Source: an uncultured Alphaproteobacteria bacterium (GTDB taxonomy: Bacteria; Pseudomonadota; Alphaproteobacteria; HIMB59; GCA-002718135). Taken from it: a DNA stretch of 37,422 bases. Position 1 is the stretch's first letter. Every line of letters starts with the position of its first letter. Both the position numbers and the translations under genes were made by a program. Shown piece after piece: positions 1 through 10,332 of the stretch. The DNA lies in the NCBI GenBank assembly GCA_902619045.1, contig CACNCX010000006.1:1-37422 (forward strand), written 5' to 3'. Under the pieces are notes generated by a model. The model saw only the letters and a list, made by a program, of their open reading frames with translations. It was not told the DNA's origin and did not search any database.

Positions 1-32
1 TCAATTTTAGGTCTATTATATCTAGGTATCAT
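1..32 (-). CDS. purB: Adenylosuccinate lyase, N-terminal fragment (runs off the left edge)
   Basis: Reverse complement of 1-32 reads ATG ATA CCT AGA TAT AAT AGA CCT AAA ATT = MIPRYNRPKI, close to the typical bacterial PurB N-terminus MIPRYSRPEM. Only about 10 codons are visible. Confidence 0.6.
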   Translation of the reverse strand, partial: MIPRYNRPKI

Positions 33-41
33 TTTTTCTAC

Positions 42-836
42 TTATACATCCTTTATTGGAAAAGCTGTATTATTTTTAGATAATGTAAATATTTCATTTC
101 CTTCATCTGTTATTCCAATTGTATGCTCGAATTGAGCAGATAAAGATTTATCTTTTGTTACAGCTGTCCATCCATCATTTAGTATTTTTGTTTGCCATCC
201 ACCTAAATTAATCATTGGTTCAATTGTTAAAAACATTCCAGGTTCTAACATTGGTCCCTCACCTGGTTCTCCAAAGTGTAAAACACTAGGTGGGGTATGA
301 AATTCTTTTCCAATTCCATGACCACAAAAATCCCTTACTACAGAATAACCTTTTCCTTCTGCAAGTTTCTGAATTTTATTTCCTATATCACCAATATGTT
401 TACCAGGTTTAGCTTCACTAATACCAATTAATAAAGATTCATAAGTTATTTTCAAAAATTCATAATTTTTTTTATTTGTCTTGCCTGCAACAAACATTCT
501 GGAACTATCACCATGCCAACCGTTTAGAATAACTGTTACATCTACATTTACCATATCACCATCAGATAGAATTTTTCTTTCAGAAGGAATTCCATGACAA
601 ACAACATGATTTACAGATGTGCAAACTGATTTTGGGAAACCTTTATAATTTAAAGGAGCTGGTATTGCTTTGTTTTGAATAATTTGATCATGACATATGT
701 CATTTATTTCTTGAGTGCTTATTCCTGGAACAATCTTTTCACTTAAAGAATCTAGAACATCAGCAGCTAAAGAGCCAGCCTCTCTCATGCCCTCAAAATC
801 TTTTTTCGTATGTATTGGGATATTGTTGTTTCTCAT
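42..836 (-). CDS. map: Type I methionine aminopeptidase
   Basis: 264 aa ORF with MetAP motifs (VNHVVCHGIP, NVDVTVILNGWHGDSSRMF, GHGIGKEFHTPP, EPGMFLTIEPM, FEHTIGITDEG). Confidence 0.95.
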   Translation of the reverse strand: MRNNNIPIHTKKDFEGMREAGSLAADVLDSLSEKIVPGISTQEINDICHDQIIQNKAIPAPLNYKGFPKSVCTSVNHVVCHGIPSERKILSDGDMVNVDVTVILNGWHGDSSRMFVAGKTNKKNYEFLKITYESLLIGISEAKPGKHIGDIGNKIQKLAEGKGYSVVRDFCGHGIGKEFHTPPSVLHFGEPGEGPMLEPGMFLTIEPMINLGGWQTKILNDGWTAVTKDKSLSAQFEHTIGITDEGNEIFTLSKNNTAFPIKDV

Positions 837-893
837 TTAAAAAATAATTACTTACGATTAATAAATAATATATAGAAAATATCAATTAATCAT

Positions 894-1640
894 ATGAGTT
901 CTTTTACTGCAGGAGTTATTATTATTGGTGATGAAATACTTTCTGGTAGAACTCAAGATACAAACTCAAATTATATTGCAAAAAAATTATTAGAAGCTGG
1001 TATTAAGTTAGAAGAAGTTATTGTTATTCAGGATGATAAAAAAACAATAATAGAAAATGTTTTGAAATATAGCTCTAAATATTCTTATGTTTTTACTACC
1101 GGAGGAATTGGACCAACTCATGATGATATAACTTCAGAAAGTATATCTGAAGCCTTTAATTTACAATATGAAACAAATAAAATGGCTTTTGAGCTTCTTG
1201 AAAATTATTATCCAAAAGGTGAATTTAATGAAAGTAGGCAAAGAATGGCCAAAATGCCATTTGGTTCAGAGCTTATTTTAAATCCAATGACTGCTGCACC
1301 AGGATTTATTGTAAAAAATATTTATGTTTTACCCGGTGTGCCAGAAATAATGCAAGTTATGTTTGAGGAATTAATTAAAAAAATTAAAAAAGGTAACCCA
1401 AAACTTGTTACAACAATTAATACTAATTTATACGAAAGTAAAATTGCAAAAAATTTAAAAAATATTCAAAACAATTATAAAAATGCATCAATCGGTAGTT
1501 ACCCATATTTTAATCTTGCAGCTAAAACAGGTGGTGTTAACATAGTTGTTTCATCATGGGATATGAAATCTATCCAGCCAATAGTTGATGATATAACTAA
1601 GATGATTGAATTAAATGGTGGAAAAAGTTCTATAGTTTGA
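894..1640 (+). CDS. CinA N-terminal / MoaB-like molybdopterin-binding domain protein, without the C-terminal PncC domain
   Basis: GDEILSGRTQDTNSNYIAKKL and FTTGGIGPTHDDITSE are typical of the CinA/MoaB fold. The ORF is only 248 aa. Confidence 0.85.
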   Translation: MSSFTAGVIIIGDEILSGRTQDTNSNYIAKKLLEAGIKLEEVIVIQDDKKTIIENVLKYSSKYSYVFTTGGIGPTHDDITSESISEAFNLQYETNKMAFELLENYYPKGEFNESRQRMAKMPFGSELILNPMTAAPGFIVKNIYVLPGVPEIMQVMFEELIKKIKKGNPKLVTTINTNLYESKIAKNLKNIQNNYKNASIGSYPYFNLAAKTGGVNIVVSSWDMKSIQPIVDDITKMIELNGGKSSIV

Positions 1641-1656
1641 TATTAGTCCAAAATTA

Positions 1657-1741
1657 GGCCTCGTGGTGGAATGGTAGACACAAAGGACTTAAAATCCTTG
1701 CCCTTTTGGGAGTGCCGGTTCAAGTCCGGCCGAGGCTACCA
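1657..1741 (+). tRNA. tRNA-Leu (anticodon UAA), CCA encoded
   Basis: 7-bp acceptor stem GGCCTCG/CGAGGCT (first pair G-U), anticodon stem AAGGA/TCCTT with loop CTTAAAA (anticodon TAA), long variable arm, T-arm CCGGTTCAAGTCCGG, then A-CCA. Confidence 0.95.
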
Positions 1742-1752
1742 ATCTCTAAATT

Positions 1753-2127
1753 ATGTTTGCTTTTATTACCATTGGAACAAATAATTTAAAAAAATCATCT
1801 GCATTTTATAGTAAAATTTTAAAACCTCTAAAAATTAAAAAAGTTTTATCTCATAATCGTTATTATGGTTATGCTAAAAAAGAAACTCCTAAAAAAATTG
1901 AATTATACTTGATTAGACCTCATAACAAAAAAAAAGCAACCATAGGAAATGGTACAATGATTACTTTTAAAGCTAATTCTAAAAAAACTGTTAATGAATT
2001 TTATAAAATCGGAATTAGTCTTGGAGCAAAAGATGAAGGAATGCCTGGGCCCAGACATGGTAAAGATTATTATGCATATTTAAGGGATTTAGATGGTAAC
2101 AAGATTTGTATTTTTAAAAAAATTTGA
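1753..2127 (+). CDS. VOC (glyoxalase/bleomycin-resistance) family protein
   Basis: FITIGTNNLKKSSAFYSKILKPL at the N-terminus and GKDYYAYLRDLDGNKICIF at the C-terminus match the VOC fold. Confidence 0.85.
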   Translation: MFAFITIGTNNLKKSSAFYSKILKPLKIKKVLSHNRYYGYAKKETPKKIELYLIRPHNKKKATIGNGTMITFKANSKKTVNEFYKIGISLGAKDEGMPGPRHGKDYYAYLRDLDGNKICIFKKI

Positions 2128-2129
2128 TC

Positions 2130-2888
2130 TTAAAAATTAAATTGTTCATTCAAAATTTTATCTTCAATAGAGTGTTTACTATCAAACAATACAGTGCATT
2201 TATTTTCATCTGAAGAAACAATATTGACTCTACTAATATCTCTAAATTCAACATTGTCTGCAGTTACGCTAGATGAGCGTTCATCATTATTTAACACTTC
2301 AAAATCAATTTTACTCATTTCAGATAACAGAGCACCTCTCCATCTCCTTGGTCTAAAGGCACTGATTGGAGTTAATGCAAGTATATTTGAGTCTAAAGGT
2401 AGAATACTACCATGTGCGGATAGATTATAAGCTGTACTTCCAGCTGATGTAGATAACAAAACGCCATCACATATCAATTCTTCCATTTTTACTTTCTCAT
2501 TTATTTTGATTTTAATTTTTGATGCCAAATGAGTCTGCCTCATAAGAGAAACTTCATTATATGCATATGCCTCAAAGATTTCATTATTAACACTTTGTGC
2601 AGTCATTTTTAATGGTTTAAAAGTAGATTTTTTAGCATTGGCAATCATGTCATTTAAATTTTCATTACTAAGATTATTCATTAAAAACCCAATTGAACCA
2701 AAGTTTATTCCAAAAAATGGTTTGTTTAGTTTATTAAAATTATGAAGTGATTTTAAAAGTAATCCATCTCCTCCAATTGGAATAATGTAGTCGGCATCTT
2801 CCACAGAATTTTGTCCAAATAATTCTGTTAGTTTTTTTTCTGTATTTTTTGCCTCAGGATTGTTTGATGATAAAAAATGAAATTTCAT
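2130..2888 (-). CDS. nadK: NAD kinase
   Basis: IIPIGGDGLLLKSLH (GGDG motif), GINFGSIGFLMN, DGVLLSTSAGSTAYNLSAHG, LTPISAFRPRRW. Confidence 0.93.
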   Translation of the reverse strand: MKFHFLSSNNPEAKNTEKKLTELFGQNSVEDADYIIPIGGDGLLLKSLHNFNKLNKPFFGINFGSIGFLMNNLSNENLNDMIANAKKSTFKPLKMTAQSVNNEIFEAYAYNEVSLMRQTHLASKIKIKINEKVKMEELICDGVLLSTSAGSTAYNLSAHGSILPLDSNILALTPISAFRPRRWRGALLSEMSKIDFEVLNNDERSSSVTADNVEFRDISRVNIVSSDENKCTVLFDSKHSIEDKILNEQFNF

Positions 2889-3880
2889 TATCCACCTGTT
2901 ACGTTCATATGTCTTTTCATATATTTATTAATTTTTTCTCCAATCATAAAATCATGTTGTTTTGGTTTAATATTAAGAGCAAACTTAATTTTTTCTTTTA
3001 TATAATCATCACTATAATCTTTTCTCATTATTTCTCTAAAATCAACAAAGTCATTCTGACCAAGGCACATGAAAAGTTTACCAGTGCTCGATATTCTTAC
3101 TCTATTGCAAGAGGCACAAAAATTATTTGTTAAAGGACTTATAAACCCAATTTTATTAGAAACTAAATCACTAGTATAAAATCTTGCTGGACCTCCAGTA
3201 TTATAATCAATTTTAGAAAATTTATATATTTTGTCTAGTTTTGAAAAAGTATCAGATAATGAGATAAACTGATATTCTCTTGATATATCTGTTTCTTCCA
3301 TTGGCATTACTTCGATAAATGTAAGATCAATTTTTTTATTACTAGTCCAATTTATTAATTCTTCAATTTCATTTTCATTAAAATCTTTAATTACTACAGT
3401 ATTAATTTTAATTTTTATGTTGTTATCGAGTGCTTCATTAATTCCATCAAAAACTTTTTCAATATTTCCAAATCTTGTTATTTTATTATATTTTTCAGGA
3501 TTAATTGTATCTAAAGAAACATTAATTCTATTAATACCATTTAGCTTCAGTAGTTTGGCATATTTTTTTAATAATGTGCCATTTGTTGTCAGTGTTATTT
3601 CCTTTAGATTTGTTTTTTCTTTTTTGGTATTAAGTTTTTCAATTAATTTTATAATATCATTTCTTACCAAAGGCTCACCCCCAGTTAATCTAATTTTTTC
3701 AACTCCGAGTTCTATAAAGTTGTCACATAATCTTTCAATTTCTTCTAAAGTGAGTATGTCTTTTCGTGGGAGAAATTGCATTTTTTCTTTCATACAATAA
3801 ACACATCTCAGATCACATCTATCTGTAACAGATACTCTTAGATAATTTACTTTTCTTAAATACTGATCAATTAGTTGCAT
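2888..3880 (-). CDS. moaA: GTP 3',8-cyclase (radical SAM)
   Basis: LRVSVTDRCDLRCVYC (CxxxCxxC), RLTGGEPLVR, C-terminal cluster motif CASCNRVRISSTGKLFMCL, terminal GG. Confidence 0.96.
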   Translation of the reverse strand: MQLIDQYLRKVNYLRVSVTDRCDLRCVYCMKEKMQFLPRKDILTLEEIERLCDNFIELGVEKIRLTGGEPLVRNDIIKLIEKLNTKKEKTNLKEITLTTNGTLLKKYAKLLKLNGINRINVSLDTINPEKYNKITRFGNIEKVFDGINEALDNNIKIKINTVVIKDFNENEIEELINWTSNKKIDLTFIEVMPMEETDISREYQFISLSDTFSKLDKIYKFSKIDYNTGGPARFYTSDLVSNKIGFISPLTNNFCASCNRVRISSTGKLFMCLGQNDFVDFREIMRKDYSDDYIKEKIKFALNIKPKQHDFMIGEKINKYMKRHMNVTGG

Positions 3881-4064
3881 TTATATTAATTATTTTTAAT
3901 TCAACTTCTCTAGGGTTAATAGTTTTTTTTCCAACATTTTCAAAATTAATTGTAACGATATTATTAATACATGATTGTACTTGACCAATTCCCCATTCTA
4001 TTTCTTTGCTGACATTTACAACAAAAGTACCTGGTGTAAGATCACCTATATAAAAATCTGACAT
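3867..4064 (-). CDS. DUF3553 domain-containing small protein
   Basis: 65 aa; GTFVVNVSKEIEWGIGQVQSCINNIVTINFENVGKKTI resembles the DUF3553 pattern. Confidence 0.65.
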   Translation of the reverse strand: MSDFYIGDLTPGTFVVNVSKEIEWGIGQVQSCINNIVTINFENVGKKTINPREVELKIININATN

Positions 4065-4073
4065 TTAAAAAAA

Positions 4074-4508
4074 TTAACTAATTCTTTTTTCTGCTTTTTC
4101 ATGCATTTCTTGAGCTTCTAAACTCAATGTTGCAACTGGTCTTGCTTCTAATCTTTTGATACTAATTGGATCACCTGTTTCATCACAATAACCATAAGAT
4201 CCATCTTCAATTCTTTGTAGGGCGGCATCTATTTTATTGATCAGTTTTCTTTCTCTGTCTCTTGTTCTGAGTTCGAATGATCTATCTATTTCTTCAGATG
4301 CTCTATCAGTTATATCGGGTTTTGCTTCGTTTTCATTCTGAAGATTAGTTAGAGTCTGAGATGATTCCTTAAGTAAATCATTTTTCCAACTCACTAATTT
4401 TTGCCTAAAATATTCTTTCATTTTGGCATTCATGAATTTTTCTTTCTGAGTTGGTTTATAATTTTTAGGTAATTTAGTCATAATTTTAAAAAGTTGCTGA
4501 TTTATCAA
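4074..4508 (-). CDS. dksA: RNA polymerase-binding transcription factor DksA
   Basis: DRASEEIDRSFELRTRDRERKLINKIDAALQRIEDGSYGYCDETGDPISIKRLEARPVATLSLEAQEMHEK is the alphaproteobacterial DksA pattern. Confidence 0.93.
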   Translation of the reverse strand: MINQQLFKIMTKLPKNYKPTQKEKFMNAKMKEYFRQKLVSWKNDLLKESSQTLTNLQNENEAKPDITDRASEEIDRSFELRTRDRERKLINKIDAALQRIEDGSYGYCDETGDPISIKRLEARPVATLSLEAQEMHEKAEKRIS

Positions 4509-4595
4509 ATGATTTTATTTATTCAAGCAATATTGAAATTTTATTAATTATAAAAAATTCATATTTTTCAATATTTTAATCAAATTTTCGTAAAA

Positions 4596-4610
4596 GAACA
4601 AAAATAGAAC
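4596..4610. promoter_or_regulatory. Candidate SOS/LexA operator, GAAC-N7-GAAC
   Basis: gaac aaaaata gaac, 86 bp upstream of the recA start. Its reverse complement is GTTC-N7-GTTC, the direct-repeat LexA box known in alphaproteobacteria. Confidence 0.6.
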
Positions 4611-4621
4611 TTTTAAAAATA

Positions 4622-4636
4622 GAACAAAACGTGTAC
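4622..4636. promoter_or_regulatory. Second candidate SOS/LexA operator, GAAC-N7-GTAC (one base off the direct repeat)
   Basis: gaac aaaacgt gtac, 60 bp upstream of the recA start, with the same 11-nt half-site spacing. Confidence 0.55.
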
Positions 4637-4695
4637 AAGTAAACATGATTTGCAAGAATCTTAATAAAAACATAGGAAATTAATGGAGAAATTAA

Positions 4696-5808
4696 ATGTC
4701 TCAAGCTAAATTAAAAGTAGTAAATAACGAAAATTCAATGGATAAAGAAAACAGAAGTAAATCTCTAGAAGCCGCTGTAAGTCTAATAGAGAAAAATTAT
4801 GGAAAAGGCTCAATAATGAAATTGGGCTCTAAAACAAACGTAGATATTGAAGCAATATCTACCGGTTCATTAGGGCTGGATATAGCACTTGGTATTGGAG
4901 GAGTTCCAAAGGGGAGAATTATTGAAATTTATGGACCTGAAAGTTCTGGTAAAACTACTTTAGCTACTCATATTGTTGCAGAGTCACAAAAACAAGGCGG
5001 CAATTGCGCATTTATAGATGCAGAGCATGCTCTAGATCCAGCATATGCAAAGAAATTAGGTGTAAATTTAGAAGAATTATTAATTTCCCAGCCTGATACA
5101 GGAGAACAGGGTTTAGAAATTGCTGATTCTTTAATTAAATCTGGAGGTATTGATGTGCTAATTATTGATTCAGTTGCAGCACTTGTACCAAGAGCTGAAT
5201 TAGAAGGCGATATGGGAGATTCTTTACCTGGTTTGCAAGCTAGATTGATGAGTCAGGCTTTAAGAAAACTTACAAGTTCAATTGCTCAATCAAACACTCT
5301 AGTTGTATTCATAAATCAACTTAGAATGAAAATTGGTGTTATGTTTGGTAGTCCTGAAACAACTACAGGGGGTAATGCTTTAAAATTTTATTCTTCTGTT
5401 AGAATGGACATTAGAAGAATTGGAGCAATTAAAGATAAAGATGAAATAATTGGAAATCAAACTAGAGTTAAAATAGTTAAAAATAAAGTCGCGCCTCCAT
5501 TCAAAGTTGTTGAATTTGATATAATGTACGGAGAGGGGATATCTAAATTAGGTGAATTAGTTGATTTAGGTGTCAAAGCAGAAATTATTGATAAATCAGG
5601 ATCATGGTTTGCATATAAAAATACTAAAATAGGACAAGGTAGAGAAAACGTTAAAAATTTTCTTAACGACAATCCTACTATAGCTAAAGAAATAGAAAAT
5701 CAAATTCTACAAAATGCTGGAATAGTTGAAAAAGCTATGATGGAAGGAAAAGTAGAGAATAAAGAAAAAGAAAAAGAAGCTAAAGAAACTGAAGAAATAA
5801 AAGAATAG
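4696..5808 (+). CDS. recA: Recombinase RecA
   Basis: [83 protein letters not shown]. Confidence 0.99.
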   Translation: MSQAKLKVVNNENSMDKENRSKSLEAAVSLIEKNYGKGSIMKLGSKTNVDIEAISTGSLGLDIALGIGGVPKGRIIEIYGPESSGKTTLATHIVAESQKQGGNCAFIDAEHALDPAYAKKLGVNLEELLISQPDTGEQGLEIADSLIKSGGIDVLIIDSVAALVPRAELEGDMGDSLPGLQARLMSQALRKLTSSIAQSNTLVVFINQLRMKIGVMFGSPETTTGGNALKFYSSVRMDIRRIGAIKDKDEIIGNQTRVKIVKNKVAPPFKVVEFDIMYGEGISKLGELVDLGVKAEIIDKSGSWFAYKNTKIGQGRENVKNFLNDNPTIAKEIENQILQNAGIVEKAMMEGKVENKEKEKEAKETEEIKE

Positions 5809-5826
5809 TAAATATTATTTTTGTTT

Positions 5827-5855
5827 AGCGCCTATTTCAAAATAGGCGCTTTTTT
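5827..5855 (+). terminator. Rho-independent terminator downstream of recA
   Basis: AGCGCCTATT-TCAA-AATAGGCGCT perfect 10-bp stem followed by a T run (5850-5855). Confidence 0.9.
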
Positions 5856-5893
5856 ATTTAGACAATAGAGTTTTCAAGTTATAATACCTTTAC

Positions 5894-8566
5894 ATGAATT
5901 CTAATCAGATTAGGTCGACATTTCTAAATTATTTTAAAAAAAATGGACATGAGGTTATTCATTCTAGCTCTCTAGTACCAGATAATGATCCTACACTAAT
6001 GTTTGCTAATTCTGGAATGGTGCAATTTAAAAATATTTTTACAGGTAAAGAGACTAGAGATTACAACAGAGCGACTACAGCTCAAAAATGTGTAAGAGCA
6101 GGCGGTAAGCATAATGATTTAGAAAATGTAGGATATACGACAAGACACCATACTTTTTTTGAAATGTTAGGTAATTTCTCTTTTGGAGATTATTTTAAAG
6201 AGTTGGCCATAGAACTAGCTTGGAATCTGATTACCAAAGAATATTCAATAAATAAAGATAGATTATTAGTAACTGTTTATTCTGATGATCAGGAAGCTTT
6301 TGATTTATGGAAAAAAATAGCTGGATTGTCAGAACATAAAATTATTAAAATAAGTACTTCTGATAATTTTTGGTCAATGGGTGAAACTGGTCCTTGCGGT
6401 CCATGTTCTGAAATATTTTATGATCATGGTGATAAATACGAAGGAGGCCCTCCAGGTTCTCCAAACGAAGATGGTGATAGATTTATTGAAATATGGAATT
6501 TAGTATTTATGCAATATGAGCAAATATCTAAATCTGAGAGAATAAATCTACCAAAACCCTCCATAGATACTGGGATGGGATTAGAGAGAATGACAGCTCT
6601 TCTAGATGGTTCTAACGATAATTATTCAACAGATTTATTTCAACCGATTATAAATGAATCAACAAAACTATGTGGCGATGAAAATTCAATAACAAATCCT
6701 AGTCACAGAGTAATAGCAGATCACTTAAAATCCTCCTCTTTTTTAATTGCTGATGGAGTAATGCCTTCAAATGAAGGTAGAGGATACGTCTTACGAAGAA
6801 TAATGAGAAGGGGAATGCGACACGCTCATTCTTTAGGTAATAAAGAACCTGTATTCCATAAGCTATTCCCTATTTTTTTAGAGGGAATTAAAAATTCATA
6901 TCCTGAATTAGATAGAGCAAAAGATCTCATTACTAATACATTAATGAATGAAGAAACTAAATTCAAGGAAACTGTTGAAAAGGGAATTAAAATTTTAGAT
7001 GAGGAAATTTCTAACTCAACAAATATATTTAATGGAGAAGTAGCATTTAAATTATACGACACCTATGGATTTCCCTTAGATTTAACACAAGATTATTTGA
7101 AAAGTAAAAATATTGAAGTCGATATAAAAACATTTGAACAAAAAATGTTAGATCAAAAGGAAAGAGCAAGACAAAGTTGGAAAGGTACAGGAGACATCGA
7201 GGATGAAGGCATTTGGTTTGAAATAACTTCTAAAATAGAACCAACAGAATTTTTAGGATATTCTGATATGGAAGCTGATTGTAAAATAATTTCAATCATA
7301 TCAGAAAGTAAGTCAGTAGATAAAATTAAAAAAGATCAAGAAGCAATTATAATATTAAATCAAACACCTTTTTATGGAGAAAGTGGTGGTCAGGTGGGAG
7401 ATCATGGTTTTTTTGAAAATGATAGCTTTAAGTTTGAAGTTATGAATACTACAAAAATATTTGGAAACTATTTTCTTCACAAAGGTAAAGTAATTAGTGG
7501 TGAATGCGAAATTGAAGATACTATTAAAGCAAGCATTAATACAGTGAATAGAGATTTTATTAAATATAATCATTCTTCAACTCATTTATTACATGCTGCT
7601 CTAAGAAAAATACTGGGCAAGCATGTCACGCAGAAGGGCTCACTTGTAAATTCAGAAAAACTTAGATTTGATTTTAGTCACAATAATCCAATTGAAAAAG
7701 ATCAACTCATGAATATTGAAGAAATTGTAAATGATCAAATTCAAAAAAATGGAATTGTTGAAATAAAAATTGTGGATCAAAAAAAAGCTATTGAAGAAGG
7801 TGCGATGGCATTGTTTGGAGAAAAATATAGTGATGAAGTAAGAGTAGTAACAATGGGTCAAGAAAATGAATCATTCTTTTCAAAAGAACTATGCGGAGGA
7901 ACTCATGTTCTTAAATTAGGGGAAATAAGTAAATTTAAAATAACTAATCAATCTAGTGTTGCGTCTGGAATAAGAAGAATAGAGGCTGTATCTAATGTTG
8001 CAGTAGATAAATATATTAAAGAAATAGAAAAAAATTTATTAGAAAAAAATAAAAACCAAGATAATCAAATTGAAGACTTAAAGAATAAAATTAAAAAGAT
8101 TAATTCTGATTATAATTTTAAAAATCAATCTGAAGACAAAGGTTTGTTAATTAAAGAATTAATTCAGATACACGAAAAATTAAAACAAAATATGTCTATA
8201 TCAAAAAATATTGATAATATTGTTGTAAAAAAAATCAAAGAATTAAATTTCATATACTTGATTGCTGAAGACTACCCTAATAAATCTTTGAAAACATTTA
8301 TTGATGAGCAAAAAAAACAATATAATAAAAATAGTGTTTCGTTAATAATTTCAAATAATAATAACAAACTATCTATAGTGCTAGGAGTTACTGAAGATAT
8401 TACAGACCTTTTTGATGCTTCAAAAGTAATAAGAGAAATTTCGATTATTCTAGGTGGCAAGGGTGGGGGTGGTAGAAAAGATCTTGCTCAAGGAGGAGGA
8501 TCAGATGTTAGTCAAATTAATGAAAGTATAAAATACGTAGAAGATAAATTAAATTCTATTAGTTAA
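5894..8566 (+). CDS. alaS: Alanyl-tRNA synthetase
   Basis: [79 protein letters not shown]. Confidence 0.98.
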   Translation: MNSNQIRSTFLNYFKKNGHEVIHSSSLVPDNDPTLMFANSGMVQFKNIFTGKETRDYNRATTAQKCVRAGGKHNDLENVGYTTRHHTFFEMLGNFSFGDYFKELAIELAWNLITKEYSINKDRLLVTVYSDDQEAFDLWKKIAGLSEHKIIKISTSDNFWSMGETGPCGPCSEIFYDHGDKYEGGPPGSPNEDGDRFIEIWNLVFMQYEQISKSERINLPKPSIDTGMGLERMTALLDGSNDNYSTDLFQPIINESTKLCGDENSITNPSHRVIADHLKSSSFLIADGVMPSNEGRGYVLRRIMRRGMRHAHSLGNKEPVFHKLFPIFLEGIKNSYPELDRAKDLITNTLMNEETKFKETVEKGIKILDEEISNSTNIFNGEVAFKLYDTYGFPLDLTQDYLKSKNIEVDIKTFEQKMLDQKERARQSWKGTGDIEDEGIWFEITSKIEPTEFLGYSDMEADCKIISIISESKSVDKIKKDQEAIIILNQTPFYGESGGQVGDHGFFENDSFKFEVMNTTKIFGNYFLHKGKVISGECEIEDTIKASINTVNRDFIKYNHSSTHLLHAALRKILGKHVTQKGSLVNSEKLRFDFSHNNPIEKDQLMNIEEIVNDQIQKNGIVEIKIVDQKKAIEEGAMALFGEKYSDEVRVVTMGQENESFFSKELCGGTHVLKLGEISKFKITNQSSVASGIRRIEAVSNVAVDKYIKEIEKNLLEKNKNQDNQIEDLKNKIKKINSDYNFKNQSEDKGLLIKELIQIHEKLKQNMSISKNIDNIVVKKIKELNFIYLIAEDYPNKSLKTFIDEQKKQYNKNSVSLIISNNNNKLSIVLGVTEDITDLFDASKVIREISIILGGKGGGGRKDLAQGGGSDVSQINESIKYVEDKLNSIS

Positions 8567-9767
8567 TTTGAAAATTGTTTTTTATTGCGCTTAAAAAATC
8601 TTGAGTGTTTAACCATTTCTGATCTTTGTTAATTAATATTGCTAGATCTTTTGTCATTTCACCATTTTCTACAGTTTTGATACACGTTTCTTCTAATTTT
8701 TTAGCAAAATTTATTAATTCATTATTACCATCAAATTCTCCTCTAAAACTTAAACCTCTTGTCCAAGCAAAGATTGATGCAATAGGATTAGTTGAAGTTT
8801 CTATACCTTTCTGATGATTTCTATAATGTCTTGTAACAGTTCCATGTGCTGCTTCAGCTTCTACTGTTTTACCATCTGGGGTCATTAAGACACTTGTCAT
8901 TAAACCTAGTGATCCAAATCCTTGAGCAACAGAATCTGATTGAACATCTCCATCATAATTTTTACAAGCCCAAATAAAATTACCTTCCCATTTTAAAGCT
9001 GAGGCCACCATATCATCGATTAATCTATGCTCATAAACTATGTCTTTTTCTTTAAACTTATTTTTAAATTCATTATCAAATACATCCTGAAATAAATCTT
9101 TAAATCTTCCATCGTAGACTTTTAAAATAGTATTTTTAGTAGAAAGGTAAACTGGCCAACCAAGGTTAAGTCCATAATTAAAACATGCTCTAGCAAAGTC
9201 TTTAATTGAATTATCTAAATTATACATTGATAGGGCTACACCAGGTTTTTCAAATTCATATACATCTTTTGTAAAACCTTCAGATCCATCTTTAGGTTCA
9301 AAAACCATTTTAAGAGTTCCTGGTTTATTAATTAATGTGTCAGTCGCTCTATATTGATCACCAAAGGCATGTCTAGCAACTACAATTGGATGATTCCAGT
9401 TTGTAATTATTCTTGGAACATTTTTGCATATAATTGGCTGTCTAAATATTGTTCCTCCCAGTATATTTCTTATTGTTCCATTGGGAGAACGCCACATTTG
9501 TTTTAATTTGAATTCCTCTACTCGATTTTCATCAGGAGTAATTGTTGCACATTTTATTCCTACACCATATTTTTTCACCGCCTCGGCAGCATCTATTGTG
9601 ATTTGATCATTTGTCTCATCTCTTTTAATCACTCCAAGATCAAAATATTTGATATCTATATCAAGATAGGGCAAAATTAATTGTTCTTTGATGTACTCCC
9701 AGATGATTCTGGTCATTTCATCTCCATCCATTTCAACTACAGGGTTTTTAACTTTTATTTTTGCCAT
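8559..9767 (-). CDS. icd: NADP-dependent isocitrate dehydrogenase
   Basis: [73 protein letters not shown]; 402 aa homodimeric type. Confidence 0.95.
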   Translation of the reverse strand: MAKIKVKNPVVEMDGDEMTRIIWEYIKEQLILPYLDIDIKYFDLGVIKRDETNDQITIDAAEAVKKYGVGIKCATITPDENRVEEFKLKQMWRSPNGTIRNILGGTIFRQPIICKNVPRIITNWNHPIVVARHAFGDQYRATDTLINKPGTLKMVFEPKDGSEGFTKDVYEFEKPGVALSMYNLDNSIKDFARACFNYGLNLGWPVYLSTKNTILKVYDGRFKDLFQDVFDNEFKNKFKEKDIVYEHRLIDDMVASALKWEGNFIWACKNYDGDVQSDSVAQGFGSLGLMTSVLMTPDGKTVEAEAAHGTVTRHYRNHQKGIETSTNPIASIFAWTRGLSFRGEFDGNNELINFAKKLEETCIKTVENGEMTKDLAILINKDQKWLNTQDFLSAIKNNFQIN

Positions 9768-10306
9768 TTAATTAATATATTTTTTAATTGATCAACCGTA
9801 TCTATAATGTGAAAACTGTTTTGTAAATTTTTATTTGAAAAATTTTCATCTTCAAAAAATTTAAATTGCTGAAATAGATTATCCCAGAAATTATTTTTAT
9901 TAAAAAATATTATTGGCTTATTATGAATCCCCATTACTTTCCAAGATACAACTTCTACTATTTCCTCTAAAGTACCTGTTCCTCCTGGTAATGCTAAATA
10001 CGCATCACCTAACTCAAATAGTAACTTTTTTCTTTCAGACATATTATCCACTATTTTTAATTCATCTATATTTTCAAAAATTATTTCTCTTTCAGATAAA
10101 AAATTTGGAATAACTCCCGTAACTCTATTTTTATATTTTTTTGCAGTCTTAGCAACCACACCCATAATACCAACTTTTGCCCCACCGTAGACAATATTTA
10201 TTTTAAATGATGATATTAATTTGCTAATTTCTTCTGCATCTTGATAATATTTATTACTTAATTTATCTGAAGATGAGCAATAGACAGTAATAGATTTAAT
10301 AGTCAT
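9755..10306 (-). CDS. LOG-family (TIGR00730-type) putative nucleoside monophosphate phosphoribohydrolase
   Basis: [37 protein letters not shown] (PGGxGTxxE motif). Confidence 0.93.
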   Translation of the reverse strand: MTIKSITVYCSSSDKLSNKYYQDAEEISKLISSFKINIVYGGAKVGIMGVVAKTAKKYKNRVTGVIPNFLSEREIIFENIDELKIVDNMSERKKLLFELGDAYLALPGGTGTLEEIVEVVSWKVMGIHNKPIIFFNKNNFWDNLFQQFKFFEDENFSNKNLQNSFHIIDTVDQLKNILIKWQK

Positions 10307-10332
10307 AAATTTAAATTTTTATTAGAAAAAAT

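Noticed and set aside
2194-2430. ORF antisense to nadK (78 aa), and similar short antisense ORFs at 2849-3133, 3417-3800, 5457-5672, 6826-7062, 7355-7573, 7652-7861, 8272-8460, 8626-8814, 9424-9606, 9913-10113, 10601-10813, 11495-11704, 14404-14640, 16501-16686, 19280-19573, 24086-24283, 35731-35967 and 36860-37057
   Set aside because: They lie fully or mostly opposite well-supported conserved genes, have no recognisable motifs and show biased composition expected from the complementary strand.
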